A stretch of 64,000 bases of DNA, taken from contig CP021225.1 of the NCBI GenBank assembly GCA_003999685.1, forward strand, positions 1,922,001 through 1,986,000. Direction: 5' to 3'. The translations under genes were made by a program, and so were the position numbers. Positions 24,810 through 35,213 of the stretch are shown here, in pieces. Position 1 is the stretch's first letter; each line of letters starts with the position of its first letter. The DNA is from Taiwanofungus camphoratus. Lineage: Eukaryota > Basidiomycota > Agaricomycetes > Polyporales > Taiwanofungaceae. The notes beneath the pieces are model-generated. The model saw only the letters and a list, made by a program, of their open reading frames with translations, had not been told where the DNA came from and did not search any database.

Positions 24810-25922
24810 TCACTGTAGAATTTGGGAGTATCTTTTCTGCTTTTTGGTGGCATGTACGAATGCTATGGACGTGGATGGATAATATCAAGAGGTGTAGCAG
24901 TAGTTATCTCCTCACCTTACAGGTTCCCGTGTGACGATTCGCTCATGTATAGCAATGAAAAGCAATGGAGGACATCTTAATGAAAGGTCAGCCTCCCGTC
25001 CTTATAGACGATGGTCATGAGGTTTCTTCTCGTATATGCGGGCCGATTTTACCTTTGCGCCGATGTCCTAGCATCGCATGAGCGGTCCAGACGAAAGCTT
25101 CCTCTTCGCAGCGTGCTGGTCGAAATGAGCAGTTCTAAAGCGCAGCATTGGCTAATGTGGAAATACGTATAACTTGAATCACGCAGCGTGAACCTCTGTA
25201 AAAAACGAAAGTCGGCCTTAGTCGCCTTTCTGTTATCAAAATTGCATAACTTGACTAACTAGTCGAATTTCTTGCCTTTCGGTGGCTGTATATGAAACAG
25301 TCAGTCCCAGGACAGTCACACACCAGTCAACCTATGGTCAGCTTGTACGACTAGTGCATGACTGCCCTGCAAATTTTGCACAAACGTTGACTACGCTTTT
25401 TTACAGAGCGTCAACAATGCAGGTCAGTCTACGAATCGCCATTCGGCCGGCCAAATAAGTCATTCCGTTCCTTCAGAGTTATGTCGACACACGACCCTTG
25501 GGCACACGCAGCTGGTTGTCAGTTGGCAATTGGAACAAGCATTTACTAGCAGGCGTCCATGACCTTCTGCATATGATAAATTCCCAACTATCAATCAACA
25601 ACGACGGCAAGAAAGTGAAACGTCCACAATGATTGGTTATTCAGTCATTTTGGCGAAATCAAAGGGCGTTTATTCAATGGCCAAACTGAACACATTGTGT
25701 GAATTAGGGCTAGCATCGGAAGACGATCCGCTTCCAGACACTTTGATTACACAGGAAGGCCATGAGCGTAGTCGCTACTCCAAAGAGGCTCTCAGTTGCA
25801 ACGATAAGTTCCACGGGTCGGGTATGCATATGACACCGAACTGGCGAACCCCCTCTTTCGCAAATCCATTACGGAGTTCTTTGCTAAATATTGAATCGAC
25901 AGGAAAGGCACAGGCCCGCCGA
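24810..25922. other. Convergent intergenic region, no gene seen
   Basis: This lies between the 3' ends of the right paralogue (+) and the MINDY gene (-). Base composition changes toward its right end, where the GC-rich block begins. An open frame crossing into 26.4 kb is antisense to the MINDY exons and is not credible. Confidence 0.5.
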
Positions 25923-27442
25923 CTACATGATGACGCAGTCTCCCTTTTTCTTGGACTTGCGGTGGTCGTCCTCGCGACGAGCGACAGGCGGGCGGGGCAG
26001 CGCCGCTTGTTCGCGCTCCGCACGCTCCCGCTCCCTGCGGGCGTAAACCTCGCGCGCATGCTGGTCCTCCTCCGCTTGCAGCTGCCGCGCCAGCTCCTGG
26101 CTGCGGGAAAGCAGTCAGCATCTCGCATCTCGCACCGAGCAAGGCAGGCAGGACCGCGGGCACGCACTCGGCTTCCTCCTCCAGCGTCAGCGCGCCGGCC
26201 TGCGCCTCGAGCGCCGCGAGCGCGCTCTCGCCCGTGTGCCCGGCGTAGTCCCCGCCGGCGGGGCTCGCGCGCACAAAGTCCGCGTCGACGAACGCGGCGC
26301 CGCCGCCGTCGACGTCCTCGAGCTGCTCCCACACGACGGACGGCTCGTGCAGGAAGACCTGGTCCGTGGCGAGCGTGTAGAGCGCGCCGTCGCCGGCGCC
26401 GCGCGCAGCGGGGCGGTGCAGCACGGCGAGGTGCGCGTTGCGGAAGAGCGCGACGAGCGCGCCCGGCGCGAGCGTCGCGGCGAGCGTGAAGAGCCCGTGG
26501 TACGTCAGCTGCGACTGCGTGCGCGCGATGAAGTTGCGGATGACGATCGCTGGGCGGGGAGCGGGGCGGGTTAGTTAGTTAGTCTAGGGAGCGGCGGATG
26601 CGCGGGACGTGCGTGCACGACTTGCCATCTTCGACCTTCTGGCGCTCCTCGCTCGTTAGGGCGTCTGCGCCGCTGCCTGCCGCGTCCCTAGGCGGCGCGG
26701 CGGCGCCCGAGCTGCTCACGAGCTGCCCCTTGGTGAGGTGGTCCGCCTCGACGAGCAGGTTGACCGAGGTGTCGTAGTCCTCCGTCCGGGCGAGGACCTC
26801 GTACTCAGGGCTGTCGGGGTCTGCGAGCCAGCCGTGCACGAGCTGCACCCCCGCCTGCTCGAAAAGCTTCAGCTCGCCGCCCGTCCCCGCCGGCCTGAAC
26901 GACGTCGCGCCGGTGAACAGGGGGTTCAGGTCCATGCCCTCTTGTGAAAGAGCGAGGTGAGTAGAGAAGAACGCACGGGCGGCGAGCGCGCGGTGACACG
27001 TACTGCGCGTGACAGGCATGATGGAGAGCGCGGCGGAGGTGTCCACGCCGGGGCACGCCGCGAGGAGGTACTCGGAGACGAGGCGCGCGAGCAGGTCGTA
27101 CGTGACCGTCGTGCGCTCGGGCGGCAGTACTTGTATGTGGCCGCGGAGGATGAGGATGTTGCCTGCGGGGCCATCGGTGAGCCGGTCTCACCGGGGGCGA
27201 CGGCGACATAACGGAAGCACGCACATATCGCGATGAACGAGCACGGCCTGTAATGCGGTGAACAGCGTGCGCGGGCGCGACTGCGGTGACGGGACTGACC
27301 CGTTCAGGTTCTGGGTAATGATCTTGAATGGCTTTGGCGGGGAGTCGGGCTCGGGTCTGAATGTGATGTCCTTGAGGTACCAGAGCTCCTCGAGGGACTC
27401 TTGGACGCTTGTCTGTTCGCTGGGTGCATCTGCAGCAGACAT
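25923..27442 (-). CDS. MINDY-family deubiquitinase with MIU motif and CaaX box
   Basis: Six exons (27442-27300, 27247-27225, 27162-27004, 26940-26626, 26549-26168, 26100-25923) join in frame to 399 residues. MINDY enzymes trim K48-linked ubiquitin chains. The catalytic signature ITQNLNGPCSFIAICNILILRG-like region is restored by splicing a 23-nt exon: Gln44 and Cys50 have the same six-residue spacing as in MINDY1, and His253 sits in FRNAHLAVLH. GMDLNPLFTGATSF and VHGWLADP are further family blocks. After the domain, DQELARQLQAEE fits a ubiquitin-binding MIU helix. A basic RKSKKKGD run precedes a terminal CVIM, a farnesylation-type CaaX box. The fourth intron starts with GC (GCAAGT). The start is ATG 27442; the open frame upstream has only TTG. 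Confidence 0.92.
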
Positions 27443-27722
27443 AGCGCAAGGGCTGGACGGCAATAGTCGAATAGAGGATGAACGCGCTCTGGAGGCAATG
27501 GTCGAATATAGGAATAACTGAGGCGCGCGGCTCGCAGGCGGAGACGGTCGATCATGCCCGAATAGGCAACTGTAGTAGTCACTGCACGTTGATCACTTCC
27601 ACTAGTAGTCGTACAACAGGAAACACCACACACAAAAGTCTACACGACAAAGAGCACAACAAACAGAGCTTCGCTTCACACCACAAAAACAAACAGAACA
27701 AACGTGCACCAACCACCGCGAC

Positions 27723-29704
27723 TCAGTCCTCCCCTCCATCCCCCGCGCTCCCCGCGCTGTCCGTCCCGCCCCCGCGGCCCGCGTCCCTCCACAGCAGCTC
27801 GCGCACGGCCATGTCCGCAGCGCGCAGCGCCAGTATCCGCTCCAGCCGCTCCGCCATCTCCGCGCGCGACCCCCCAACGACAATCTCCGCGTCCACCGCC
27901 GCGTGCGCCGCGAGGTTCCGCCGCAGCGCCGCGGGCGCGAGCGCAGCGCACGCCGCGGGGTCCACTACTAGCGGCGCGCGCGGGCGCAGCACGTACCTGC
28001 GGTGCATCGCTGTACGGAGGAAGAGGGGGGTGGGGTGGGGGTAGGGATCAGGATCAGGATCAGGGTCAGCCACGTCCGCGCACAGGCCCGGCAAAGGCAG
28101 CACACGCACTCTCGACGTACTCCTCGCACGCGCGGGGCGCCTCGACGTCCAGCGCGCCCGCGCCCGCGGCGGCCGCGAGGCGGCGCAGGCCGGGCATGCG
28201 CACGCCCGTGTCGAAGAGCGAGAGGAAGCGCAGCCGCGGGAGCGCGAGCAGCGCGGGGACGGCGTCGTCGCCGACGCGCGGGTTCAGCGCGAGGTCGAGC
28301 TCTGCGAGCGTGCGCCGGAGCGCTGCGAGGTGGAAGACGCTGTGCGTGCGTGGCCCGTGCGGGCCGTGTCAGCGGGGCGCAGAGCGGGGGGGGGGGGGGG
28401 AGGGGAGACGCACGCCTCGTTCCCGATGCCGGTGTTGCTGAGCCAGAGCCGCGCGAGGCGCGGGAGGTGGTGGATGTGCGTGAGGTCAAAGTCGCGCAGG
28501 CGCGCGCCGCTCAGGCTGAGCTCCGCGAGGAAGAGGAAGCTGTTCGGCTTCGCGAACACTGCGAACGCAATGGGCGAAGGAAAGGGGACTTCGTGTCAGC
28601 GCTACGGCCCGCCAGGAGACACGGCGGGCGCACCGTGCAGGAGGTCGCGCGCGCCGAGGTTCAGGCCCTCCTCGTCCATGAGCGACGCGGTCAGGTCGAG
28701 CGCCTCGACCTCGGACATGCGCAGCAGGTGCAGCACCTGCGCGGTGAGGTGGCCTGCGGCGCAGCGCGTCCACGCACGGGGTCAGCAGACGTGGGGAGAG
28801 AGAGAGAAAGCGCGAACGGACCGTCGAGCGCGAGCACGTCCGCGATGCGCTGGTGGTCGCGCGCGCCGAGCGCATACAGCCGCTCCTTGAGCCGGATCCC
28901 GGGCAGCAGCGCGTCCAGGCGCAGGACAAAGTGGCCGATCCCGCGCGGCGTCTCCGTGCCGATCGGCGGGCCATACAGCTCGTCTGCGCGCGCAGACCGA
29001 TCAGCCGCGCTCACGCCGTCCCCGACACGCCGACACGCACGCACCTGCAATGGATCGGTCCGCGGCGTTCTTCGCGTTGATCAGTGACGGACGTAGAGGG
29101 CACACGACGCACCTTCGAGCGCGCGGACCTTCCGCTCGACCTCGCCGCGCGACAGGTCTCCCAACAGCCTCCGCCCGCCCGCCCCGCGCACGTCGTCCGA
29201 CGAGCCCGCCACGGCCGCGCCCCCCTGGAAGAAGCGCAGGCGCTCCGCCTTGGCACTCAGCTCGAACGAGCTGTCGTTCACGCTCTGCAGCGAGCGCGCG
29301 CGCTGCGGCGCTCCGCGGAGGCCGCTGAACGTCTCGGGCGGAGAGCGCGTGCGCTTGCGCTTGAGCTTGAGCCCGGGAGGGCTGTGCGGGGCACCGCGGC
29401 CCACCGGAGTGCTGCGCGCCCATGCGCGCACGGAGCCGCTTCCGCCGAGTGCGGAAGAGCTGTCGGACCCGCCGTGGGTGGGGGGCAAGGGACGGTAGAG
29501 CAGCCGGCAGAGGTCGTCCCCGTCGACGGACTCGTTGAGGCGCTTGGTGAAGGAGGGCAGGTCACCGCCTGGCGAGGGCGAGTAGGGCGGAGGCGGGGCC
29601 TCGGCACGCATCTGGCGGCGGAGGGTCTCGAGGAAGGCAACGGCGGTGAAGGAGGGGCAGTAGAGCGGGTTCTGCTCGTCGATGATGGGTCCGTCGAGGT
29701 GCAT
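27723..29704 (-). CDS. Leucine-rich-repeat protein
   Basis: Six exons (29704-29113, 28983-28822, 28753-28634, 28558-28414, 28339-28074, 28009-27723) join in frame to 523 residues. The N-terminal 200 residues are Pro/Ser-rich with a basic [12 protein letters not shown] stretch. The middle carries five or so leucine-rich repeats, e.g. [49 protein letters not shown] and [13 protein letters not shown]. These form a horseshoe protein-binding surface. The C-terminus is Ala-rich helical. No kinase, F-box or membrane segment is seen. The start is provisional: the frame is open upstream of the ATG at 29704 through an acceptor-like site, so a further 5' exon may exist. Codon use is extremely GC-rich. 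Partner unknown. Confidence 0.75.
28386..28400. repeat. Poly-G tract (poly-C on the coding strand)
   Basis: A run of about 15 G lies inside an intron of the leucine-rich-repeat gene. On the coding strand it is a poly-C tract upstream of the acceptor. It is a likely length-variable site. Confidence 0.8.
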
Positions 29705-30271
29705 TGCGGTGTGGAAAGCTGGGCACGTGGAAAAGCGGATACGATACAAGCAAAGCCAGATGCAGAGCGGATAGAAACAAAGGGGCAAGAAAAGACACAG
29801 AGTAGGAGATGCGGGGAACGTTTTACCGGATTTCAGGCCTGTTGCCACGTTGGGTGCTGAGACGAGGAAGATGCAGACGCGGTGCTAGAGCAGCAGTAGG
29901 ATTGAAAGTAATAATGCAAATCTGTAGACTCTGAATTGATGCACGAGAGGATACGGAGGGGATGAGAGCAAGAGACAAGAGGAGAGGAGGGACGCGACTG
30001 ACAGCGGTTGCCTTTTCAGGAGCGCGTCGTGAATCCTTGGGGGAAGCATCAAAGCTCATTCACGCGCCCGCGTGTGCAGAGACGGCGGATGTCAGTAAAC
30101 GCAGCCAGGGAACATCACCGAACGGCGTCGACGGCCATCGAGGCTCGCAGCTACGGGAGACACCAAAAGGTAATATAACATCAAGGCAAACGAGTGGAAT
30201 GGTATATAGGTACAGTCCAACAACACGACATCCTGTTCCGCGGCTAAGCACAACCAACACGAGACGGACCT
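29705..30271. other. Upstream region of the LRR gene
   Basis: This contains the probable promoter of the leucine-rich-repeat gene (-) and possibly one more 5' exon (a frame starting MSFDASPKDSRR on the minus strand near 30059). I cannot support a separate gene. Confidence 0.4.
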
Positions 30272-30684
30272 TCACCGAATCGTGGGCATCGCGCCCCTCA
30301 CCCGCATCCGCCCGTCCTTCAGCCGCTCCGTGATCACTGGGCTCGCAGCCGGCCTGTACTTGTACTCCTTCGAGTACCTGCCCACAACATCTCAGCATCG
30401 CGCGCGCACGCACTTGCTACAACGCACCTATTGGCGTGCACCACCTTGGGCGGGCGCCCCAGCTGTGCGCGCAGGGTGAACGCCAGCCAGAAGAGGACGA
30501 CGACCGCGAGCACGAGGCCTGCGCGCTTCCATGGCGAGGGTGTCGGCGGGTTGAAGCGCGGGTCCTGTTTCAGTCGGTCCTGCAGCATGCGCACGTCGCG
30601 CGACGGCGCCGAGCGGCCCTCGAGGTCGTCGTCTTCGTCAACCGCCGTGTAGGGGTACTCGCGCTTGATGGCAGTGGACGACAT
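30272..30684 (-). CDS. Small conserved single-pass membrane protein
   Basis: Two exons (30684-30428 and 30377-30272) join in frame to 120 residues. The N-terminus is acidic (VDEDDDLEG). A short helix DVRMLQDRLKQDPRF leads to WKR and one membrane segment (about 55-71, GLVLAVVVLFWLAF) followed by LRAQLGRPPKVVHANR. The C-terminal tail YSKEYKYRPAASPVITERLK then DGRMRVRGAMPTIR is basic and looks conserved, as in small basidiomycete proteins of unknown function. The positive-inside rule is ambiguous because both flanks have Arg/Lys. It is transcribed divergently from the KAPA synthase gene. Confidence 0.78.
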
Positions 30685-31111
30685 TAGCGTTACGTTTCGA
30701 AAGGTGGGGGGTGTTACTCTGTGGGCGGAATGACGAAGTGGATTTCTGAGGCTGAGTATCGCGGCAACGAGCTGCCTCGAAACTTGTTTGTCACGTGATC
30801 CAGCGCGTTTGTGAAAAGTCTACCGAGTGGGATGGGGGTGAGGCCTAGGGGATGTAGAGTGCCCTGCAGTTGTGTCGTATAATGCATATATATCCGAATT
30901 GTGTGAAGATTGTACGTGCGACCAGGCTGCCGATGCTTTGATCTGAAGGGCTGGCAGCAGAATTGCCTGATGCAGCGCCGATCTATAGCCGCCATGCGGC
31001 GACTGCAGACGTTGGGGACGAGTGAGACGCTAGCTGCTACCCCATGCACGCCATAACATGACCCGTCTGTCTGTCTTCCTACTCTACAATCTCCCCTAAT
31101 CGCACCAGAGC
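30685..31111. promoter_or_regulatory. Bidirectional promoter region
   Basis: This 427-bp spacer separates the small membrane protein (-) from the KAPA synthase (+) and must supply both promoters. I recognise no defined operator. Confidence 0.5.
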
Positions 31112-32568
31112 ATGCCCCCCTCCGCCCTCGACGCCAAGCTCGCCGCCGCCCTCCACTCGCGCGAGCAGCGCCACATCCGCCGCAGCCTCCCCGACCCCGC
31201 CGACTCGGACCCCACCGCCCTCGCCGACTTTGCCTCCAACGACTACCTCTCCCTCGCCACCGCCCCCGCCCTCCGCGCCCGCTTCCTCGCCCGCCTCGCC
31301 GCCGCCCCCCACGTCCTCGGCTCCGGCGGCTCCCGCCTCCTCGTCAACGGCCCCGCCCACGCCGCCCTCGAGGCGCGCCTCCAGCGCCTCCTCCACGCCC
31401 CCGCCGCCCTCCTCTTCTCCTCCGGCTTCGACGCCAACGCCGCCTTCTTCGCTGCGGTCCCCCAGCCCGGCGACGCCGTCGTCTTCGACGAGCACATCCA
31501 CGCGTCCGTGCACGACGGCGTGCGCGCATCGCGCGTCGCCCCCGCCCTCCGCCGCGCCTTCACGCACAACTCGGCCCCCGCCCTCCGCGCGGTGCTCCTC
31601 CGCCTCCGTCGCGAGCACCCCGGCCTGCGCACGGGCGCGAGCAGCGTGTTCGTCGCGGTCGAGAGCCTGTACAGCATGGACGGGACGCTCGCGCCGCTCA
31701 CGCAGATCGTCGAGGCCGTGGAGGGCCTGTTCCCGCGGGGCAACGGGTACGTGGTCGTCGACGAGGCGCACGCGACGGGGCTGTACGGGCCGCACGGGCG
31801 CGGCCTCGTCGCCCTGCTGGGCCTCGAGGGGCGCGTGCTCGCGCGGCTGCACACGTTCGGCAAGGCGCTCGCGGGCACCGGCGGTGAGCCCCCTTCTTCT
31901 GCAGCGGCGACAGCGCGCTGAGCCGCAGACGCACAGCCGTCGTGCTGACGACCCCGCTCGTGCGGGACTACCTCCTCAACTACGCGCGGCCGCTGATCTA
32001 CACGACCTCCCTGAGCCACGCAAACATCATCGCCGCGGACTGCGCGTTCGACCTCCTCGAGGACGGCACGGCAGAAAAGGTACGTCGCAGCGCGTTCTCT
32101 CCCTCCGTGTAAATACAATGCCAGGCTCTGCCCCAGCTCGCCGCCCGGCTATTCGACCTCAGCACACACTTCCTCGCCCTCCTCCGCCCGCACCTCCGCG
32201 CCATCCCGCCCGCCCTGCTCGCCCTCCCCCCGCACCTCGCCGCGCCCCCCTCGCCTCCATCCCTGCCAACCCCGATCATCCCCCTCCTCACGCCGCACCC
32301 GCGCCCGCTCTCCGCACACCTCCGCGCGCGCGGGCTCAACGCGCGCCCCATAACGTGGCCGACCGTGCCCAAGGGGCGCGACCGCGTGCGCGTGTGCCTG
32401 CATGCGGGCAACGGGCGGGAGGAGGTCGAGCGCCTGGTGCGCGCCGTGGTGGAGTGGGCAGAGGAGTGGCAAAGGGATGGGCGGGGAGAGGGGACGCTGG
32501 GAGAAGGGATGCTGGGAGAAGGGCCCGAGAGGCGCGAGGGGAATGGGCGTTTGCAGGCGAAGCTGTAG
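31112..32568 (+). CDS. 8-amino-7-oxononanoate (KAPA) synthase, peroxisomal type
   Basis: Three exons (31112-31883, 31937-32079, 32137-32568) join in frame to 448 residues. This PLP enzyme of the alpha-oxoamine synthase family condenses pimeloyl-CoA (or -ACP) with alanine in biotin synthesis. Visible motifs are FASNDYLSLA, HVLGSGGSRLLVNG, FDEHIHASVHDG, VVVDEAHATGLYGPHGRG and TFGKALAGTGG with the PLP-binding Lys, then YARPLIYTTSLSHAN. The length exceeds bacterial BioF by some 60 residues, largely from a C-terminal Glu/Gly/Arg-rich stretch containing GEGTLGEGMLGEG. The last three residues are AKL, a canonical PTS1 peroxisomal signal, as fungal BioF proteins are known to carry. Third codon positions are nearly all G or C. 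Alternative family members (ALA or serine palmitoyl synthases) are less likely given the short length and PTS1. Confidence 0.9.
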
Positions 32569-32621
32569 CACTACAAATAGAAAAAAAAGCATGAGCGTCG
32601 GCTGAACGGTTTCGTGGGGTG

Positions 32622-33353
32622 CTAATCTTGCAGCGCCCCGATTTCCTGCGCGCTTGTGCGCAGGAACTCTTCGTGCGAGTCTTGATACCCCGCTGCGTGC
32701 GAACGTCAGAAGTTGGACGGCCCGCGGCGCGGCAAATGCAGTGCGCGACGGACCTGGGGTTTTTGCGAGTGCGCGGTAGCGCGCGATGACCGTTCTGTTA
32801 TGCCGGATGGCGGCGAGCTGCGCCTGCTTGATCGTGCCTGCGCCAGGGACGCACGCGCGGTGAGCGACCGGCGGCGGCGCGTCAGAACGAGCGGGACGTG
32901 CGTACGTACCCGAAACGTGCACGACGTGGGGGACGCACCGGCGCCCGTCGACCGCGGCGAGGAGCGTCACGGCGGCGCGCGCGGTCCGGTGCTGGTCGCG
33001 CGCGACGCGGACGATGCACACGTTCGTCCGCGGCGAGAAGTACTTCACTGCGCGGCCGCCTGCCTCAGCGCGCGTCCCGGGGGCCGGAGAGACGGAGAGA
33101 GAAGGGCACGCACCGGTGAGCGACGCGCCGACGGCGCCCCAGCCTGTGTCCCCGAAGTGCGTGAGCACGCTCTGCTTGAGCGCGGCCCAGACGTGCCTGC
33201 TGCTCGTCTCGGCGCTGCCGGCGGGCGGGTCGGGGGGCGGCGCGCAGGAGATGAACTCGACGAGGAGCCAGCGGTTCTGCGGTGAGCATCGGTGAGACGG
33301 TGAGACGGTGAGACGGTGTGTGCGCGGAAGCGGCTTACTTTGAAGCGGACCAT
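32622..33353 (-). CDS. POP5: RNase P/MRP protein subunit POP5
   Basis: Five exons (33353-33339, 33276-33114, 33047-32910, 32837-32754, 32692-32622) join in frame to 156 residues. POP5 is a core protein of RNase P and RNase MRP, needed for tRNA 5' processing and rRNA maturation. Family blocks are MVRFKNRWLLVEFIS, ALKQSVLTHFGDTGWGAVGA, VKYFSPRTNVCIVRVARDQ, VVHVSGTIKQAQLAAIRHNR and a terminal EFLRTSAQEIGALQD. The 15-nt first exon encodes only MVRFK. An unspliced reading frame continues antisense into the KAPA synthase gene, but splicing to the last exon gives the family-like end, so I prefer the spliced model. The gene is tail to tail with KAPA synthase, stop codons 53 bp apart. A decayed partial copy lies at 35535-35706. 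Confidence 0.9.
33291..33314. repeat. Three tandem 8-bp units in POP5 intron 1
   Basis: GGTGAGAC is repeated three times in a row, with a partial fourth unit. On the POP5 coding strand it makes a pyrimidine-rich tract near the acceptor. Confidence 0.8.
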
Positions 33354-33948
33354 GCGGATGGTCGGCCTGCGAGCGAGAGGGGAGTCGTGAGCTTCAGGTC
33401 TTCAGTAGCTTGACTCAAACATGCGGACGAGTTCATGTGACTGTTTGCCCACTCACGTGATGATACCCATGGTGGCGCAAACTTGCTAGTAGCTACATAA
33501 CTGCCTTGAACGCCTTTCGGAATTGAGCATCGCCGGTACAAGGCATGAATGCATCACCCCTGTCTGATATACTACCCGCGCTAGATGAAGTATTCAGTAG
33601 CCATTTGCAAGCAAGCACCGTCGCATCGGCAGTCATGCATTTGTATATGGCACACGCAGAGTCATGCGGGCAACGCTGTTCCCTCACAAGTTTCAAGCTC
33701 TGGCTTGCGTAGTTTCTTCATCCTTTTTGGAGATTAAAATGCGTTGTTTGGCATATTTGTTTTTCAGGTCTTGTGGTGTTGGGGTTCGTCATTGCCGTCC
33801 TTGTGTGCCAGGCAGCGCTATTCGTGCATAGCACCATCGATGCAGGTTTTTCCTGTCGCATATAAGGCTTCAAAACCTGTATACTTGCTTTAATACTCTA
33901 CAACCCATTACCGGATCCTCCCCACAATAGCAACGTAAAATACACTAT
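33354..33948. other. Divergent upstream region
   Basis: This holds the promoters of POP5 (-) and the terpene synthase (+). Composition drops sharply in GC compared with the block to the left. I see no gene. Confidence 0.5.
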
Positions 33949-35213
33949 ATGGCCAGTCGCGAAGTGTCTCAGTACGTGCACTCTTACAAACATACCTCTG
34001 ACGTCGTGGATTTCATGTCGTTTTATTGGCAGTGCTCTCGACAGTCAGTCGGGGAAGACGTTATTGGCACTCGACGTTGCCATACTGCCTGAGAACGTGA
34101 ATAATTATTCTTAATCGTCGCTGTCGTCATTCTCAAGTCATTTTTATTGAATGTAGCAGACCAGTACCCGTGACATCAGGGAGACAATTTGTGATTTTAT
34201 AGACAAGACCAACCTTAGCGCTTTGCCAGAGTACAAGCGGGACCTCGAGCTCGAATCCCGGATCAAGGATGTCACTAAATTTCGGGCGAACGAAGAGACC
34301 ATGCGCCCTTATATCACCGTGGGCGTTGCCATGGCCGTTACGGCCTATAGCCATCTTCCTACTGTCGAGGCCAAACTGCAAATCGTACTGTACACCGCGA
34401 TCCTCGCGTACCTAGACGACCCGGCGGTATTTGACTCCCTGGGTGCCGGGAACTTCCACCGCAGGCTGTGCGCCGGGTCCGTCCAACACGACACCAATAT
34501 CCTAGGCGCCCTCGCGACGAACATGGTAGAGATGTTCGCCTATTTTCCGCGGTTTTCTGCCAGCTCCATACTCACTTCCACGCTCCGGTTCGTGAACGGG
34601 TCGATGATCGAGAATACTTGCGGGTGCGCGCTCCTGAGCCCACACTCGCTGTCGTTTGTTAAGTATCGACGAGAACTGACCGGGATCGCTGAAGCTTACG
34701 CTGCCTTCATCTGGGAAAAAAGCAAATTTCCGGATGTCGGTGTATATATACAGGCCCTCCCGTGAGCCTATACCTGTGAAATTGTCTTTACACGCTCATT
34801 TGTCCTTCAGGTATGTGATGCAGTATCTAGCATATGCAAAGTACGTGGCCCAATGGATTTTCAGCCATTTCCGGACTCACACATTTTCTACACACGGCAG
34901 CGACGTTATGTCATTCTACAAAGAGGAACTAGTAGGCGAGGTAGACAACTACGTGCACGGACGTGCTGCCGCCACTGGCAAGCCTGTCCCGGAGGCCTTC
35001 CGGGACACTGTTGATGAGACTGTCGCGGCAAGTGACCGTGTCCGCACCATTCTGGGCGAAGGAGAAGCGAGAGATGTATGGGACACTTTCATCAAAGGAT
35101 ACGTTTACTTCCACATCATCAGTACTCGGTATCGCCTTCATGAAATACTTGGGGACCAGTATCGATGGGATATAGATCATCCTACAGTACCCAAGTATGC
35201 AAACTCGGAGTAG
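33949..35213 (+). CDS. TRI5-like sesquiterpene synthase
   Basis: Five exons (33949-33971, 34033-34096, 34157-34761, 34811-34840, 34901-35213) join in frame to 344 residues. The product belongs to the trichodiene-synthase-like class I terpene cyclases, which ionise farnesyl diphosphate in the cytosol. Asp116-Asp117 in YLDDPAVFD form the metal-binding Asp-rich motif. The second metal motif NDVMSFYKEE (Asn241, Ser245, Glu249) is created exactly by splicing exon 4 to exon 5. YAAFIWEKSKFPD and YIQALP are family blocks. C-terminal RYRW-like contacts appear in ILGDQYRWD. The product cannot be read from sequence and should not be assumed to be trichodiene. No P450 or other pathway gene lies in the window. 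The two 5' exons are the least certain part. Confidence 0.87.

Noticed and set aside
25629-26489. Open frame of 286 codons on the plus strand
   Set aside because: It runs antisense through the MINDY exons and ends in Arg-rich low complexity. No family similarity.
27500-29860. Large Arg/Ala/Gly-rich plus-strand frames over the LRR gene
   Set aside because: They are antisense shadows of the minus-strand LRR exons in GC-rich DNA, with compositions unlike real proteins.
31112-33300. Long open frames in several frames on both strands (up to 454 codons)
   Set aside because: They arise from extreme GC content, where stop codons are rare. Only the KAPA synthase and POP5 frames show family motifs and proper splice sites.
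33949-35213. Trichothecene toxin pathway
   Set aside because: Similarity to TRI5 marks only the cyclase family. No other TRI-type gene is in the window and the product cannot be inferred.
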